Shown here: one piece after another, positions 48,997 through 58,368 of the stretch
How the letters are laid out: each line of letters starts with the position of its first letter
Position numbering within the stretch: the stretch's first letter is position 1
Origin: Streptomyces justiciae
GTDB taxonomy: Bacteria > Actinomycetota > Actinomycetes > Streptomycetales > Streptomycetaceae
Reading direction: 5' to 3'
Length of the DNA: 64,000 nt
Assembly (NCBI RefSeq): GCF_015163075.1
Contig: NZ_JADDXU010000016.1
Coordinates: forward strand, 124,001 to 188,000
Made by a program: the position numbers and the translations under genes
The notes under the pieces: generated by a model
Databases searched by the model: none
What the model was told of the DNA's origin: nothing
Seen by the model: the letters and a program-made list of their open reading frames with translations, nothing else

Positions 48997-49781
48997 AGGT
49001 ACTTGACCGTCGCCGGGTCGGCCGGGAGGAACGTCTCGATGGCCAGCTCGGCGACGGTCACGTCCATGGGGGTGTTGAAGGTGGAGATGGACGAGATGAA
49101 CGACAGCACCCGGCCCTCGTGCTCGATCCGCATCGGCAGCGCGAAGTACGCCGGCGCCTCCAACTCCTCGTCGTCACCGTCCTCGTGGGCGAGCGGATAC
49201 GCCGCCACCTCCTCGTACAGCGCCCGCAGCGGTTCCGAGCGGCGCAGGGCGATCTGCCGCTCCATCTGCTCCAGCAGATGCCCGCGCCACGCCCGCAGGT
49301 TGCGGATACGGGGTGCCATGCCCTCCGGGTGCAGGGTCAGCCGCATGGCGTTGAGCGGGGGTGCGAGCAACGATTCCGGGACGCCGTCGAGCAGCATCAG
49401 GATGCCGCGGTTGGCGGCGACCACGTTGTACATGGCATCCAACACCAGTGCCGGGTAGGGCTCGTAACCCTGGATGAGCCGCTCGATGCCGTCCCGCAGG
49501 GCGTCGAGCTCGGGGGCGGCCAGCGGGGTCTCCGGGTAGTGCGGGGCGTAACCGGCCGCCAGCAGCAGCGCGTTGCGCTCCCGGACCGGGACGTCCAGAT
49601 GCTCCGCCAGCCGCAGCACCATCTCCTCGCTCGGCCGCGAACGTCCCGTCTCGATGAAGCTGATGTGCCGCGCGGAGGAGTCGGCCCGCAGCGCCAGCTC
49701 CAGCTGACTGACCCGACGCTGCTCCCGCCAGGCCCGCAGCAGCGGGCCCACGCCCCGGTCGTCGGCAGTGGTGGTGGTCAT
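48978..49781 (-). CDS. XRE-family regulator with MmyB-like ligand-binding domain
   Basis: A 267-residue regulator. The helix-turn-helix is near residues 12-65 (LLRAWREQRRVSQLELALRA, ARHISFIETGRSRPSEEMV). The C-terminal domain matches MmyB-like sensors (YPALVLDAMYNVVAANRGIL, RLTLHPEGMAPRIRNL), a PAS-like fold that binds fatty-acid-like ligands in characterised cases. It likely regulates a divergent or distant gene; the 156-bp gap to the pterin dehydratase gene could hold its promoter. Confidence 0.92.
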   Translation of the reverse strand: MTTTTADDRGVGPLLRAWREQRRVSQLELALRADSSARHISFIETGRSRPSEEMVLRLAEHLDVPVRERNALLLAAGYAPHYPETPLAAPELDALRDGIERLIQGYEPYPALVLDAMYNVVAANRGILMLLDGVPESLLAPPLNAMRLTLHPEGMAPRIRNLRAWRGHLLEQMERQIALRRSEPLRALYEEVAAYPLAHEDGDDEELEAPAYFALPMRIEHEGRVLSFISSISTFNTPMDVTVAELAIETFLPADPATVKYLQGFVS

Positions 49782-49937
49782 ACGACGACCGTAGACGAAG
49801 CCGATCGGAATCGTGACGGCCGGACGGCCTGGGTTCTCGCTTCGCGGGCGCCGTCTGACCAGGGCTTCGGCGGTCCGCCTGTGGCACGCTGAGAGAACAC
49901 CCCCAGCGCACCCGCAGTCCCAGGAAGGAGCGGCGTC

Positions 49938-50243
49938 ATGGCCGTGGAACCGCTGTCGCAGAAGGAGATCGAGGACCGGCTCGCGGAACTGCCGGGCTGG
50001 TCGGTCGACGGTGACCGCCTCACCTGCTCCTACCGGCTGTCCTCGCACTTCGCGGCCACCGCGATGGTCGTGCACATCGCCCAGGTCCAGGAGGAGCTCG
50101 ACCACCACTCCGACCTCACCCTCGGTTACAACACGGTCGCCCTGAGCGTGAACACCCACAGTGTCGGCGGCGCGGTCACCGAGAAGGACTTCGAGCTGGC
50201 CCAGCGGGTGGCGGCGCTCGCCCCCGGTCACGGAGCCCAGTGA
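49938..50243 (+). CDS. Pterin-4a-carbinolamine dehydratase
   Basis: A 101-residue 4a-hydroxytetrahydrobiopterin dehydratase (PCD/DCoH family), which recycles the oxidised pterin cofactor of aromatic amino acid hydroxylases. The catalytic histidine motif is HHSDLTLGYNTVALSV, preceded by FAATAMVVHIAQVQEEL. AAGGAG lies nine bases upstream. A methyltransferase gene begins five bases after its stop, so the two form an operon. No phenylalanine hydroxylase is nearby. Confidence 0.92.
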   Translation: MAVEPLSQKEIEDRLAELPGWSVDGDRLTCSYRLSSHFAATAMVVHIAQVQEELDHHSDLTLGYNTVALSVNTHSVGGAVTEKDFELAQRVAALAPGHGAQ

Positions 50244-50247
50244 CGGC

Positions 50248-50991
50248 GTGCTGGACTACGACAAGGAAGCCGACGCCTACGACGCCACCCGCGGCGGCGA
50301 ACCCCGCGCCGCCGCGGCCGCCGACGCGGTGCTCGGCCTGGTCCCGCCGGACGCCCGCCGCCTCCTCGACGTGGCCTGCGGCACCGGCATCGTCACCCGC
50401 CGGTTCGCGACCGCGCGGCCCGCGCTGCGGGTGACGGGCGCCGACCTGGCGTACGGCATGGCCCGGATGGCCGCGGTGCGGCTGCCCGGCGCGATCGTGC
50501 TCGGCGACAGTCGCCGACTGCCGTTCCCCGACGGGGTGTTCGACGCGGTGACGAGCGTGTGGCTGCTGCACCTCGTCCATGACCCCGACGACGCCCGCAG
50601 CATCGTCGCCGAGTGCGCCCGGGTGCTGCGGCCCGGCGGTGTGTACGTCACCACCGTCGACAAGGCCGCCGCGCACGACGTCGGCAGCGACGTCGACGCG
50701 GTCCTCGCCCCGCGCCCGCGCAGGGCCGCCCCGGACGCGGCGCGCCGGGTGGAGTCGTACGCCGCCGCGCAGGGTCTGGTCGCCGCCGGGCGGGCCCGTT
50801 TCACCGGCCTCGGGCAGGGCCGCAGCCCCCGGCGCACCGCCGCCGACCTGCGGCGCGGCTGGTTCACCATGCTGCCGCCCGGCGACCCGCGCACCGAGGA
50901 ACTCGCCGTACGGATGGAGGCCCTGCCCGACCAGGACCGGCCGCGCGCCGACCCCGTCTTCTCGCTGCGGGCGTTCAGGAAGCCCGCGTGA
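50248..50991 (+). CDS. Class I SAM-dependent methyltransferase
   Basis: A 247-residue Methyltransf_11-type enzyme. Motif I is LLDVACGTGIVTRRFA, then VTGADLAYGMARMAAV, and the post-motif segments are FDAVTSVWLLHLVHDPDD and VLRPGGVYVTTVDKAA. GTG 50248 is chosen because the MLDYDKEADAYDATR opening is usual in the family and an upstream extension would run into the previous gene. Substrate unknown. Its end overlaps a convergent gene by 17 bases. Confidence 0.88.
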   Translation: MLDYDKEADAYDATRGGEPRAAAAADAVLGLVPPDARRLLDVACGTGIVTRRFATARPALRVTGADLAYGMARMAAVRLPGAIVLGDSRRLPFPDGVFDAVTSVWLLHLVHDPDDARSIVAECARVLRPGGVYVTTVDKAAAHDVGSDVDAVLAPRPRRAAPDAARRVESYAAAQGLVAAGRARFTGLGQGRSPRRTAADLRRGWFTMLPPGDPRTEELAVRMEALPDQDRPRADPVFSLRAFRKPA

Positions 50992-51436
50992 ACTCCATGA
51001 CCCAGTTGGTCAGCCAGGTGTCCCCGCCGTCGAGCGAGAACGCCTGCTCCCAGCGGGCGCCGGCCGCGGAGACGTCGGACCACACGAACCGCACGCGCAC
51101 GTCCTTGCCGGCGTGGGTGTCGTCGCCGTAGAAAACCCCGCGTCCGTCGGTGAATTGACCGACGACCGGCGGGAACAGCGTCCCGGTGCGGCTGGAGGCC
51201 CAGTTGAGCGACCACTGCCCGCTCTCGCGGTCGAAGAGCCGCAGGGTCGCGCCTTTCGCCGACAGGTGCGGCATGTCGATCTCGTCGACGTTCGCGGCGC
51301 CGTCGAAGAGCGGCCAACAGCGGTTGGTGGCGGGGAACTCCTCCCAGTCGCTGTCCGGGTCGAGGAAGTCGGTGCGGCGGCGGTTGAGCACTTGCCAGTC
51401 GCCGTGGAAGAAGTCGAAGTCGTGCGGGCTGCTCAT
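50975..51436 (-). CDS. Conserved beta-barrel-like hypothetical protein (DUF1579-like)
   Basis: A 153-residue soluble protein of alternating strands (FFHGDWQVLNRRRTDFLD, DFLDPDSDWEEFPATNR, LRLFDRESGQWSLNWASSR, VRVRFVWSDVSAAGARWEQA, WLTNWVMEFTR). The look is a lipocalin-like or DUF1579-like barrel; the family is uncertain. It is the second gene of the unit divergent from the WYL regulator, coupled by ATGA to the first gene. Confidence 0.75.
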   Translation of the reverse strand: MSSPHDFDFFHGDWQVLNRRRTDFLDPDSDWEEFPATNRCWPLFDGAANVDEIDMPHLSAKGATLRLFDRESGQWSLNWASSRTGTLFPPVVGQFTDGRGVFYGDDTHAGKDVRVRFVWSDVSAAGARWEQAFSLDGGDTWLTNWVMEFTRAS

Positions 51437-51912
51437 GAGCGGTCTCCTGTGGTTCCTGCGGGCAGCGAGTCGGCCAAGTAGGCGGCGAGGTCTGGGACTT
51501 CGGGTGCGAGCAGGTGCCGTACCCAGGCGTCCCGTTCGTGGAGGATCGGCGGCAGCTCCCAGACACAGCCGATCCAGGGAAGGTCGGGCTTGACGAAGTG
51601 GGTCGGGTCGATGTCCGGGCATCGCAGCGCCGGCTGCCCGGCCGCGGCGCCCCGGAAGTGGAGCACGTTGTCCCAGACCCAGCTGTAGGCGTTGAGGTAG
51701 GCGCCGGTGTCGCCGCCCCGGTGCAGCACGACGAAGGTCGCGGGCGGAGTGCCGTCCGGCTCCGGCAGCAGCTCCGGGAGGATCTCGTACGCCGCCTTCT
51801 CGACCTCGGGCGCGATGCCGGCCGGGTCGGTGGTGACGTGGTAGCGCTTGATGTGCCGGCCTGCGATCTCGATCGGTGGCGGCACGGTCAGCAGTTTCTC
51901 GGTGAAGCTCAT
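51433..51912 (-). CDS. Hypothetical protein divergent from a WYL regulator
   Basis: A 159-residue protein, predicted soluble. It opens with an FTEKLLTVPPPIEIAGRHI strand/turn, has YEILPELLPEPDGTPPATF and a later central motif VVLHRGGDTGAYLNAYSWVW, and contains several Trp/Pro-rich turns near its end. I do not recognise the family. It is the first gene of the two-gene unit. An 8-17 bp palindrome in its promoter suggests control by the divergent regulator. Confidence 0.7.
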   Translation of the reverse strand: MSFTEKLLTVPPPIEIAGRHIKRYHVTTDPAGIAPEVEKAAYEILPELLPEPDGTPPATFVVLHRGGDTGAYLNAYSWVWDNVLHFRGAAAGQPALRCPDIDPTHFVKPDLPWIGCVWELPPILHERDAWVRHLLAPEVPDLAAYLADSLPAGTTGDRS

Positions 51913-51935
51913 GGAGGGACGGTAGGGCGACTTCC

Positions 51936-51952
51936 CTGACACCTTCTGTCAG
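51936..51952. promoter_or_regulatory. Palindromic operator CTGACA-N5-TGTCAG
   Basis: A perfect 6+6 inverted repeat between the divergent WYL regulator gene and its neighbour. This shape is a good candidate for binding of YafY-type (DeoR-helix) regulators, and would allow coupled autoregulation. Confidence 0.65.
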
Positions 51953-51984
51953 TGAAGTCTGCGGACCTCTGGGATTCTGGGTCC

Positions 51985-52917
51985 GTGAAGTCCAGCCGAC
52001 TCGTCTCGATCCTGCTGCTGCTCCAGACCCGGGGCCGGATGACCGCCGCCCAGCTCGCCGAGGAGCTGGAGGTCTCGGTGCGCACGGTGTACCGGGACGT
52101 GGAGGCGCTGGGCGCGGCCGGCGTCCCGCTGTACGGCGACGCGGGCCACGCCGGCGGCTACCGCCTCCTCGACGGCTACCGCACCCGGCTGACCGGCCTG
52201 ACCGCCGACGAGGCGGAGGCCCTCTTCCTGGCGGGCGCCCCCGGTCCGGCCGCCGAGCTGGGGCTGGGGTCGGTGCTGGCGGCTGCCCAGCTGAAGGTGC
52301 GGGCCGCGCTGCCGGCGGAGCTGCGGGCGCATGCCGACCGAATCAGCGGTCGGTTCCATCTGGACGCGCCCGGCTGGTACGCGGAGGCCGATGCCACCCC
52401 GTATCTGCCGGCGGTCGCGGACGCGGTCTGGAACGGGCGGGTGCTGCATGTGCGGTACCGCCGCTGGGCCCGGCCGACGGATGTGGAGAGGCGCCTCGAA
52501 CCGTACGGACTGGTCCTGAAGGCGGGCCGCTGGTACGTGGTCGCGGGACCGGGACCGCGTACCTTCCGTGTCGACCAGATCCTCGAACTCGCCACGTCCG
52601 ACGAGGAGTTCAGCCGCCCGGACGACTTCGATCTGACGGCCTACTGGACGGCGTACCAGCGCGACTTCCATGAACGCCTGTACCGGGAGGAGGCATTGGT
52701 CCGGCTGGCGCCAGGGGTGACGCACGGGAGGACGGCGTCGTACGGGCCGGTGGAGGGCGACGGCTGGAGGCAGGCCAGGGTGCCGATCGAGTCGGTCGAC
52801 CGCGCGCTCGGTGAGTTCCTGTCGATGGGTGCGGGCGTAGAGGTGCTGGAGCCACCGGAGCTGCGCGAGCGACTTGCCGAGACGGTACGGGAGTTGGCGG
52901 CGCGCTACGCCGGATGA
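51985..52917 (+). CDS. YafY-family WYL-domain transcriptional regulator
   Basis: A 310-residue regulator. A DeoR-type helix-turn-helix is at the N-terminus (RLVSILLLLQTRGRMTAAQL, AEELEVSVRTVYRDVEALG). A WYL ligand-sensing domain starts near ADAVWNGRVLHVRYRRWARP, with its effector loop at KAGRWYVVAGPG. It likely represses the divergent two-gene unit through the adjacent palindrome. GTG 51985 is chosen because the HTH begins right after it; an earlier in-frame GTG at 51952 touches the operator. Confidence 0.92.
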   Translation: MKSSRLVSILLLLQTRGRMTAAQLAEELEVSVRTVYRDVEALGAAGVPLYGDAGHAGGYRLLDGYRTRLTGLTADEAEALFLAGAPGPAAELGLGSVLAAAQLKVRAALPAELRAHADRISGRFHLDAPGWYAEADATPYLPAVADAVWNGRVLHVRYRRWARPTDVERRLEPYGLVLKAGRWYVVAGPGPRTFRVDQILELATSDEEFSRPDDFDLTAYWTAYQRDFHERLYREEALVRLAPGVTHGRTASYGPVEGDGWRQARVPIESVDRALGEFLSMGAGVEVLEPPELRERLAETVRELAARYAG

Positions 52918-52987
52918 GCGGCAACCTTCCGGTGTGCGGCGGCGACGGAGGAGTGGAATCCGTCCGTCCTCCCAGGAGGTACGTCTC

Positions 52988-54880
52988 GTGCAGCACCCGC
53001 ACCCGCATGCGCACCCCCACAAGCACCGCAGACGAAGGGCCGTTCTCTCCGCGCTCGGCGCCGCCGCGGCGCTCGTCGCCGCCGGGCTCACCCAACTCGC
53101 CACCCCCGGCACGGCGGAGGCGGCGACCGCCCGGCAGGTCGAGAAGCTCGACCGGGGTGTCGTCAGCGTCCACACCGACGCCGGCAACCTGGTCAGCTGG
53201 CGCTGGCTCGGCACCGACCCCAACGACGTCTCCTTCAACGTCTATCGGGCCGGTACGAAGGTCAACTCCACGCCGATCACCGGCTCGACGAACTACTTCC
53301 ACGCCGGTGCGCCCTCGCAGGCCGACTACACGGTCCGCGCGATCGTCGGCGGCGTCGAGCAGGCCGACTCGGTCCACGCGATCCAGTTCCGCAGCGGCTA
53401 CAAGGACGTCCCGATCAGCCCACCGGCAGGGGGCACCACGCCTGACGGCGTCGCCTACACCTACGAGGCCAACGACGCGTCCGTCGCCGACCTCGACGGC
53501 GACGGCGCGCTGGACTTCGTACTGAAGTGGCAGCCGACCAACGCCAAGGACAACTCCCAGTCCGGCTACACCGGCAACACGATCGTCGACGGCATCAAGC
53601 TCGACGGCACCCGGCTGTGGCGGATCGACCTGGGCCGCAACATCCGTTCCGGCGCGCACTACACGCAGTTCCAGGCGTACGACTACGACGGCGACGGCAA
53701 GGCCGAGGTCGCCATGAAGACGGCGGACGGCACGGTCGACGGCACGGGCGCGGTCATCGGCAGCTCCTCCGCCGACTACCGCAACTCCAGCGGCTATGTC
53801 CTGTCCGGCCCCGAGTACCTGACCATGTTCAACGGTCAGACCGGCAAGGCGATGGGGACGGTGGACTACGTCCCGGCGCGCGGCACGGTGTCGTCGTGGG
53901 GCGACTCGTACGGCAACCGGGTCGACCGCTTCCTCGCGGGCACGGCCTACCTGGACGGCGCCCGACCGTCCCTCATCATGGCCCGCGGCTACTACACCCG
54001 TACGGTCATCGCGGCCTGGGACTGGCGAGGCGGCGCCTTCACCCGCCGCTGGACCTTCGACACCAACTCCTCCACCAACTCCGGCAAGGGATACGACGGT
54101 CAGGGCTCGCACAGTCTGTCCGTCGGGGACGTCGACAACGACGGCAAGGACGAGATCGTCTACGGCGCGATGGCGGTGGACGACAACGGCAACGGGCTGT
54201 GGACGACGAAGACGGGCCATGGCGACGCGCAGCACCTGGGCGATCTGGACCCCTCGCACGCGGGCCTGGAGTACTTCAAGGTCTCGGAGTCGTCGTCGCA
54301 GCCGGCCGAGCTGTACATCAACCCGGCGAACGGCACGGTCAACTGGAAGCTGGCCGCCTGCTGCGACAACGGCCGGGGTGTGGCGGGCGACATCTGGGCG
54401 GGCAACGACGGCGCGGAGGTCTGGTCGGCGTCGGACTCCTCCATCCGCGACGAGGCGGGCGCGACGAAGGGCCGTGAGCCGTCCTCCGTCAACTTCCTCT
54501 CCTGGTGGGACGGCGACACCACCCGCGAACTCCTCGACGGCACCCACATCGACAAGTACGGCACCTCCTCCGACACCCGCCTCCTGACCGGCGCGTCGGT
54601 CCACTCCAACAACAGCACGAAGGCGACCCCGTCCCTCTCCGGCGACATCTTCGGCGACTGGCGCGAGGAGGTCATCTGGCCGACGACGGACAACACGGCG
54701 CTGCGGATCTACTCAACGCCGTACGAAACAACGACAAAGATCACGACCTTGCTCCACGACACGATGTACCGCACGGGCTTGGCCTGGCAAAACACGGCCT
54801 ACAACCAGCCTCCCCACCCGAGCTTCTTCATCGGCAACGGGATGGCTACGGCACCTCGGCCGGCGGTGTACACGCCCTAG
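52988..54880 (+). CDS. Rhamnogalacturonan lyase, PL11 family
   Basis: A 630-residue exported polysaccharide lyase that cleaves rhamnogalacturonan I of pectin by beta-elimination. A His/Arg-rich start, a twin-arginine-like RRRRAVLSALG and a hydrophobic signal (AAAALVAAGLTQLATPG) precede the mature domain. Calcium-binding D-x-D-x-D-G repeats are seen in VADLDGDGALDFV, YDYDGDGKAEVAM and VGDVDNDGKDEIVYG, and the family residues surround TGHGDAQHLGDLDPSHAG. The length equals PL11 catalytic domains without an added binding module. GTG start with AGGAGG eight bases upstream. A strong hairpin follows. Confidence 0.92.
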   Translation: MQHPHPHAHPHKHRRRRAVLSALGAAAALVAAGLTQLATPGTAEAATARQVEKLDRGVVSVHTDAGNLVSWRWLGTDPNDVSFNVYRAGTKVNSTPITGSTNYFHAGAPSQADYTVRAIVGGVEQADSVHAIQFRSGYKDVPISPPAGGTTPDGVAYTYEANDASVADLDGDGALDFVLKWQPTNAKDNSQSGYTGNTIVDGIKLDGTRLWRIDLGRNIRSGAHYTQFQAYDYDGDGKAEVAMKTADGTVDGTGAVIGSSSADYRNSSGYVLSGPEYLTMFNGQTGKAMGTVDYVPARGTVSSWGDSYGNRVDRFLAGTAYLDGARPSLIMARGYYTRTVIAAWDWRGGAFTRRWTFDTNSSTNSGKGYDGQGSHSLSVGDVDNDGKDEIVYGAMAVDDNGNGLWTTKTGHGDAQHLGDLDPSHAGLEYFKVSESSSQPAELYINPANGTVNWKLAACCDNGRGVAGDIWAGNDGAEVWSASDSSIRDEAGATKGREPSSVNFLSWWDGDTTRELLDGTHIDKYGTSSDTRLLTGASVHSNNSTKATPSLSGDIFGDWREEVIWPTTDNTALRIYSTPYETTTKITTLLHDTMYRTGLAWQNTAYNQPPHPSFFIGNGMATAPRPAVYTP

Positions 54881-54886
54881 AACGGC

Positions 54887-54925
54887 ACGGCGAGCGCGCG
54901 CCGGTCCGCGGCACGCGCTCGCCGT
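54887..54925. terminator. Bidirectional hairpin between PL11 and DUF6082 genes
   Basis: ACGGCGAGCGCG (54887-54898) pairs with CGCGCTCGCCGT (54914-54925), a perfect 12-bp stem. It separates two convergent genes. Confidence 0.85.
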
Positions 54926-54931
54926 TGAGTC

Positions 54932-55567
54932 TCAAGTACCTGAGTCGGCTGCGTAGTGGGAGGCCACGGGCACGGGCGGGCCTGCTGCCGCGGCCTCGGC
55001 ATGGGCGGCGTCCATGAGATCCGTGAATCGAAGTCCGCGAGGTTCGCCCACGGCCGTCGCGTAGTCCCGCCAGTCCACCGCGCGGGTGGCCCAGTGCTCA
55101 CGGGCTCGCTGGCCCCTGAAATGAACCCGAAGAGTGGCCACCAACCCGTCGTCGTTGATGCGTCCCAACCCGTACTCGGTGTGCCACTGCATCACCAGGA
55201 CGTGTGTGAATATCAGCTGCCGTGCGACGTCGGCGGGTACGTCAGGGCGAGGCGGATCGACACACACGAGGAGTTCAGGGTCGGCCACGGCCACGAGGAG
55301 GAGTTCACGGAAGGCGGAGCGTTGGGTGTCGTCGTTGGTGACTCGCGCTTGGCGGGCCTGGTAGGCGAGCGAGGCACCGACGCCTATCAACGCGACTGCG
55401 GAGAACAGGGTGGACAACGCGCCGTAGGTCTGGCTCACGGCGCTCAGCCGCTCCCACTGTCCGCTCAGGGGGGCCACCAGCTCCAGGAGAGTGGGGGTCA
55501 GCGCCACCCCTGACAGCAGTGAGAGGACGGCTGTCCACCAGAGCCACTTCTCGTGCCGATTCCGCAT
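54932..55567 (-). CDS. DUF6082-like membrane protein
   Basis: A 211-residue protein with two N-terminal helices (KWLWWTAVLSLLSGVALTP, LFSAVALIGVGASLAYQ) and a cytoplasmic domain carrying RQARVTNDDTQRSAFREL, and HVLVMQWHTEYGLGRI. This matches DUF6082-type proteins of streptomycetes, which are of unknown function. ATG 55567 sits right at MRNRHEKWLWW; the frame extends upstream through a promoter-like region. It lies between plant-polymer genes but shows no secretion or binding module. Confidence 0.75.
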   Translation of the reverse strand: MRNRHEKWLWWTAVLSLLSGVALTPTLLELVAPLSGQWERLSAVSQTYGALSTLFSAVALIGVGASLAYQARQARVTNDDTQRSAFRELLLVAVADPELLVCVDPPRPDVPADVARQLIFTHVLVMQWHTEYGLGRINDDGLVATLRVHFRGQRAREHWATRAVDWRDYATAVGEPRGLRFTDLMDAAHAEAAAAGPPVPVASHYAADSGT

Positions 55568-55662
55568 GACTGTCCCCCTGTACCCGTGACGCGGTGGGCG
55601 AGTGTCTGAGCACACCCGTCCACCGCGTCCGTGCTCGGTCGCTGACGCCCGTCAGGCGTTCC

Positions 55663-58320
55663 TCACACCACGGTGCAGGACTGGCCGCCGAGCGTGAAGG
55701 CCGATGGCTTGCCGTTCGTCCCCGACCAGTTCCCCGTGAAGCCGAAGCTCACCGATGAACCGGCCGCCACGTTGGCGTTCCACGTGACGTTTTTTGCTGT
55801 CACCGTCGAGCCCGACTGGGTGTAGTCGGCGTTCCAGAGTTGGGTGATGGTTTGGGCGTTGGGGAAGGTCCAGGTGAGGGTCCAGCCGGTCCAGGGGGTT
55901 GTGCCAGTGTTGGTGAGTTGGATGTCTGCCTGGAAGCCGCCTGACCACTGGTTGGTGATCTTGTACGTCGCCGTGCAGGCGCCTGTGGGGGTCGGGGTCG
56001 GGTCTGTGCCGCCGCCGGTGTCTCCGGCGGTCGTGTCGCCGTAGATGACGCCTCGGCCGTTTGTTGAGATGTAGACCCGGCCGTAGATTCTTGGGTCGCC
56101 CGTTATCGCCGCGCCTGTCCAACCCCACTGGTGCGTGTCGTCGTTGATGCGGGTCCAGGTCGCACCCTGGTCCGTGGAGCGGAAGATGCCGCGGACGCCC
56201 GCGATCTTCGCGCTGGTGTACAGGGTTTGGTACGACGAACCCGTTGCCGCCTTGCCGAAGCCGATCGTGTCGGCCTGTTCGACGTTGGAGAGCTTCGTGA
56301 ACGTGGTGCCGCCGTTCGTCGAGTGCCACAGGCCGTACGCGCCGTCACTCGCTCCGCCCGCCAGCCACACGTCCCCCTTCGTGCCGGGCAGCGCCTTGAA
56401 GCGGACGCTGTCGCCGGAAGGGAGGCCCGTTGCGGAGGACGCCGTGAAGGTGGCGCCGCCGTCCGAACTCACGTAGAACTTGCCCGACTTGAAACCGTAG
56501 AAAGTTTTCGGGTCCACCCTGTCCGATTCGATCAGTGCTCCCGCCGGGATGCCCGACGATGCCGACCACGACGTACCGAAGCCCGTCGTGTACTGGACGC
56601 CCGTACCCGTGGGGCTCCACACGAAGCGGCTGCCGTCCGACGCCGCCGCGACCGTGCCGCCGCCGCTCACGCCCGAAGGGTCGGTCCCGCCGAACCAGTT
56701 GGCGCCGTTGTCCGTCGAGAACGCGATGTGCGGGCCCGAGTCGAGGTTGCCGACCCGGACGACCGTGTTCGGGTTCGTCTCCGCGAAGTCCAGGCTGGTC
56801 GTGGTGGTGAAGTTCGGCTGGGTGTACATCATCGACGGGACCTTGGTCAGGTCCGTGTGGCGGAAGCCGCCTATGTCACCCAGCGCGCTGAACAGCTGCG
56901 CCCCGCCCGACGGGGGAGCGGCGATGTCGTTGACCGCCGTCTCCTCCAGGCCCTGCACCATCGGCTTGATGGTGAACTGGCTCCCGGAGTCCCAGTTGGT
57001 GAGGTTCTCCGTGCCGTAGATCGTCGCACCCGTCCCGTACATCATCCGGTTCGAGTTGAACGGGTCGATCTCCAGCGACTCCGTCATCCACCCCAGTTTC
57101 GGCGTCTGTTCGGGCGGGGACGGGTTCGCGCCCCAGGTCAGCCAGGGGGACGAGGAGACGTCCATCGTGTAGCGGTTCGAGCGGTTGGGGTAGGAGGTGT
57201 AGTCCCAGGCACGGGTCCAGGTCGCGCCGCTGTCCGTCGAGCGGAAGATCTGCGTGTCGGGCCACCACGAGCTGTACGCCGTCGCCATCAGCGTTCCCGG
57301 GTGCTGGCGGTCGACCGTCACGCCGCTGAAGCCGTAGTACGTGTCCGCCTCCGCCACCGGGCTGATGTTCGTCCAGGTGCCCGTCGCCGTCGCGTACCGC
57401 CACAACTGGCCCTTGCCACCGTCGTACGGGCCGCCCTTGTCGCTGTAGGCGAGGTAGAGGTAGCCGTTCGTCGCGTCCAGCACGCCCTTGTGGGCGAGGT
57501 ATCCCGTCGGCTGACCGGCCAGCCGCGACCAGGTCGCGCCCCCGTCCGTCGAGCGGTACACCGAGTTCTGCAAGTCCGCGACCCCGACGTAGATCGTCTG
57601 CGTCGCGCTGCCCGACGTACCCGTCTTCTCGTCGAAGGTGACCCAGACGACGCCCTGGTTGTCGCTGGCGTAGCCGGACGTGTCGCCGGCGTCCTGCACA
57701 TAGTTGCCGACGTTCGGGAAGTTGGTCACCTGCGACCAGCTCGCGCCGGAGTCCGTGGACCGCCACAGGCCCTTGCCGCTTGGCGCGCCCAGATACAGCA
57801 CGCTGTTCTTGTTCGGGTCGATGGCGAGTCGCTCGCCCATGCCGCGGCCGGGCATGTTGCCGCCCAGCTTGAAGGGGAGGTCCGCCTTCTGCCAGCTCGC
57901 GCCGCGGTCGGAGGAGCGCAGGACCGCCCCGTTCTCCGGGTCCCAGCTGTTGGTGTACGTGCCGACCGCGGCGTATACCTTGTCCGGGTCGACGGCGTCG
58001 GAGGCCAGGCTGACCACGCCCGTGTGCCCCCAGTCGTCCCAGCCGACCGAGTCCAGCAGCGGTGTCCAGGTCTTGCTCGACTCCTGCCAGCGGTAGGCGC
58101 CGCCGATGTCGGTGCGGGCGTAGGCGAGGTTCTTCTCGGAGCGGTTGAAGACGATGCCGGGGACGAAACCGCCGCCGTCGATACGGGCGTTCTTCCAGGT
58201 GTACGTGTCCGCGGCGAGCGTCACCTTCGACGCGCTGTCGGCCGCCAGCGCGGGCGGGGTGCCCGCGAGCAGGCCGGCCGCGAGAGCGAGGACGGCCGTG
58301 AGGATGCGGGTTCTTCGCAC
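55663..58320 (-). CDS. GH74 xyloglucanase with C-terminal CBM2
   Basis: An 885-residue secreted endo-xyloglucanase. A signal peptide (MRRTRILTAVLALAAGLLAG) precedes a twin seven-bladed propeller with Asp-box repeats (RSTDSGATWTRAW, RSTDGGATWSRL, RSTDQGATWTRI, STDNGANWFGG). GH74 landmark IDGGGFVPGIVFNRSEKNLA is near the mature start. A Thr/Pro-rich linker (GGGTDPTPTPTG) leads to a CBM2 cellulose-binding module at the end (ATYKITNQWSGGFQADIQL then SFGFTGNWSGTNGKPSAF). GTG start; a LacI-type operator AAGCGCTT lies 50-60 bp upstream. It is oriented as the outer gene of the cellulase cluster. Confidence 0.94.
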   Translation of the reverse strand: MRRTRILTAVLALAAGLLAGTPPALAADSASKVTLAADTYTWKNARIDGGGFVPGIVFNRSEKNLAYARTDIGGAYRWQESSKTWTPLLDSVGWDDWGHTGVVSLASDAVDPDKVYAAVGTYTNSWDPENGAVLRSSDRGASWQKADLPFKLGGNMPGRGMGERLAIDPNKNSVLYLGAPSGKGLWRSTDSGASWSQVTNFPNVGNYVQDAGDTSGYASDNQGVVWVTFDEKTGTSGSATQTIYVGVADLQNSVYRSTDGGATWSRLAGQPTGYLAHKGVLDATNGYLYLAYSDKGGPYDGGKGQLWRYATATGTWTNISPVAEADTYYGFSGVTVDRQHPGTLMATAYSSWWPDTQIFRSTDSGATWTRAWDYTSYPNRSNRYTMDVSSSPWLTWGANPSPPEQTPKLGWMTESLEIDPFNSNRMMYGTGATIYGTENLTNWDSGSQFTIKPMVQGLEETAVNDIAAPPSGGAQLFSALGDIGGFRHTDLTKVPSMMYTQPNFTTTTSLDFAETNPNTVVRVGNLDSGPHIAFSTDNGANWFGGTDPSGVSGGGTVAAASDGSRFVWSPTGTGVQYTTGFGTSWSASSGIPAGALIESDRVDPKTFYGFKSGKFYVSSDGGATFTASSATGLPSGDSVRFKALPGTKGDVWLAGGASDGAYGLWHSTNGGTTFTKLSNVEQADTIGFGKAATGSSYQTLYTSAKIAGVRGIFRSTDQGATWTRINDDTHQWGWTGAAITGDPRIYGRVYISTNGRGVIYGDTTAGDTGGGTDPTPTPTGACTATYKITNQWSGGFQADIQLTNTGTTPWTGWTLTWTFPNAQTITQLWNADYTQSGSTVTAKNVTWNANVAAGSSVSFGFTGNWSGTNGKPSAFTLGGQSCTVV

Positions 58321-58368
58321 GGGGTGTCCTTTCCGGGGTGAGGGGATCGGGGAGGGAGGAACGTGCGG

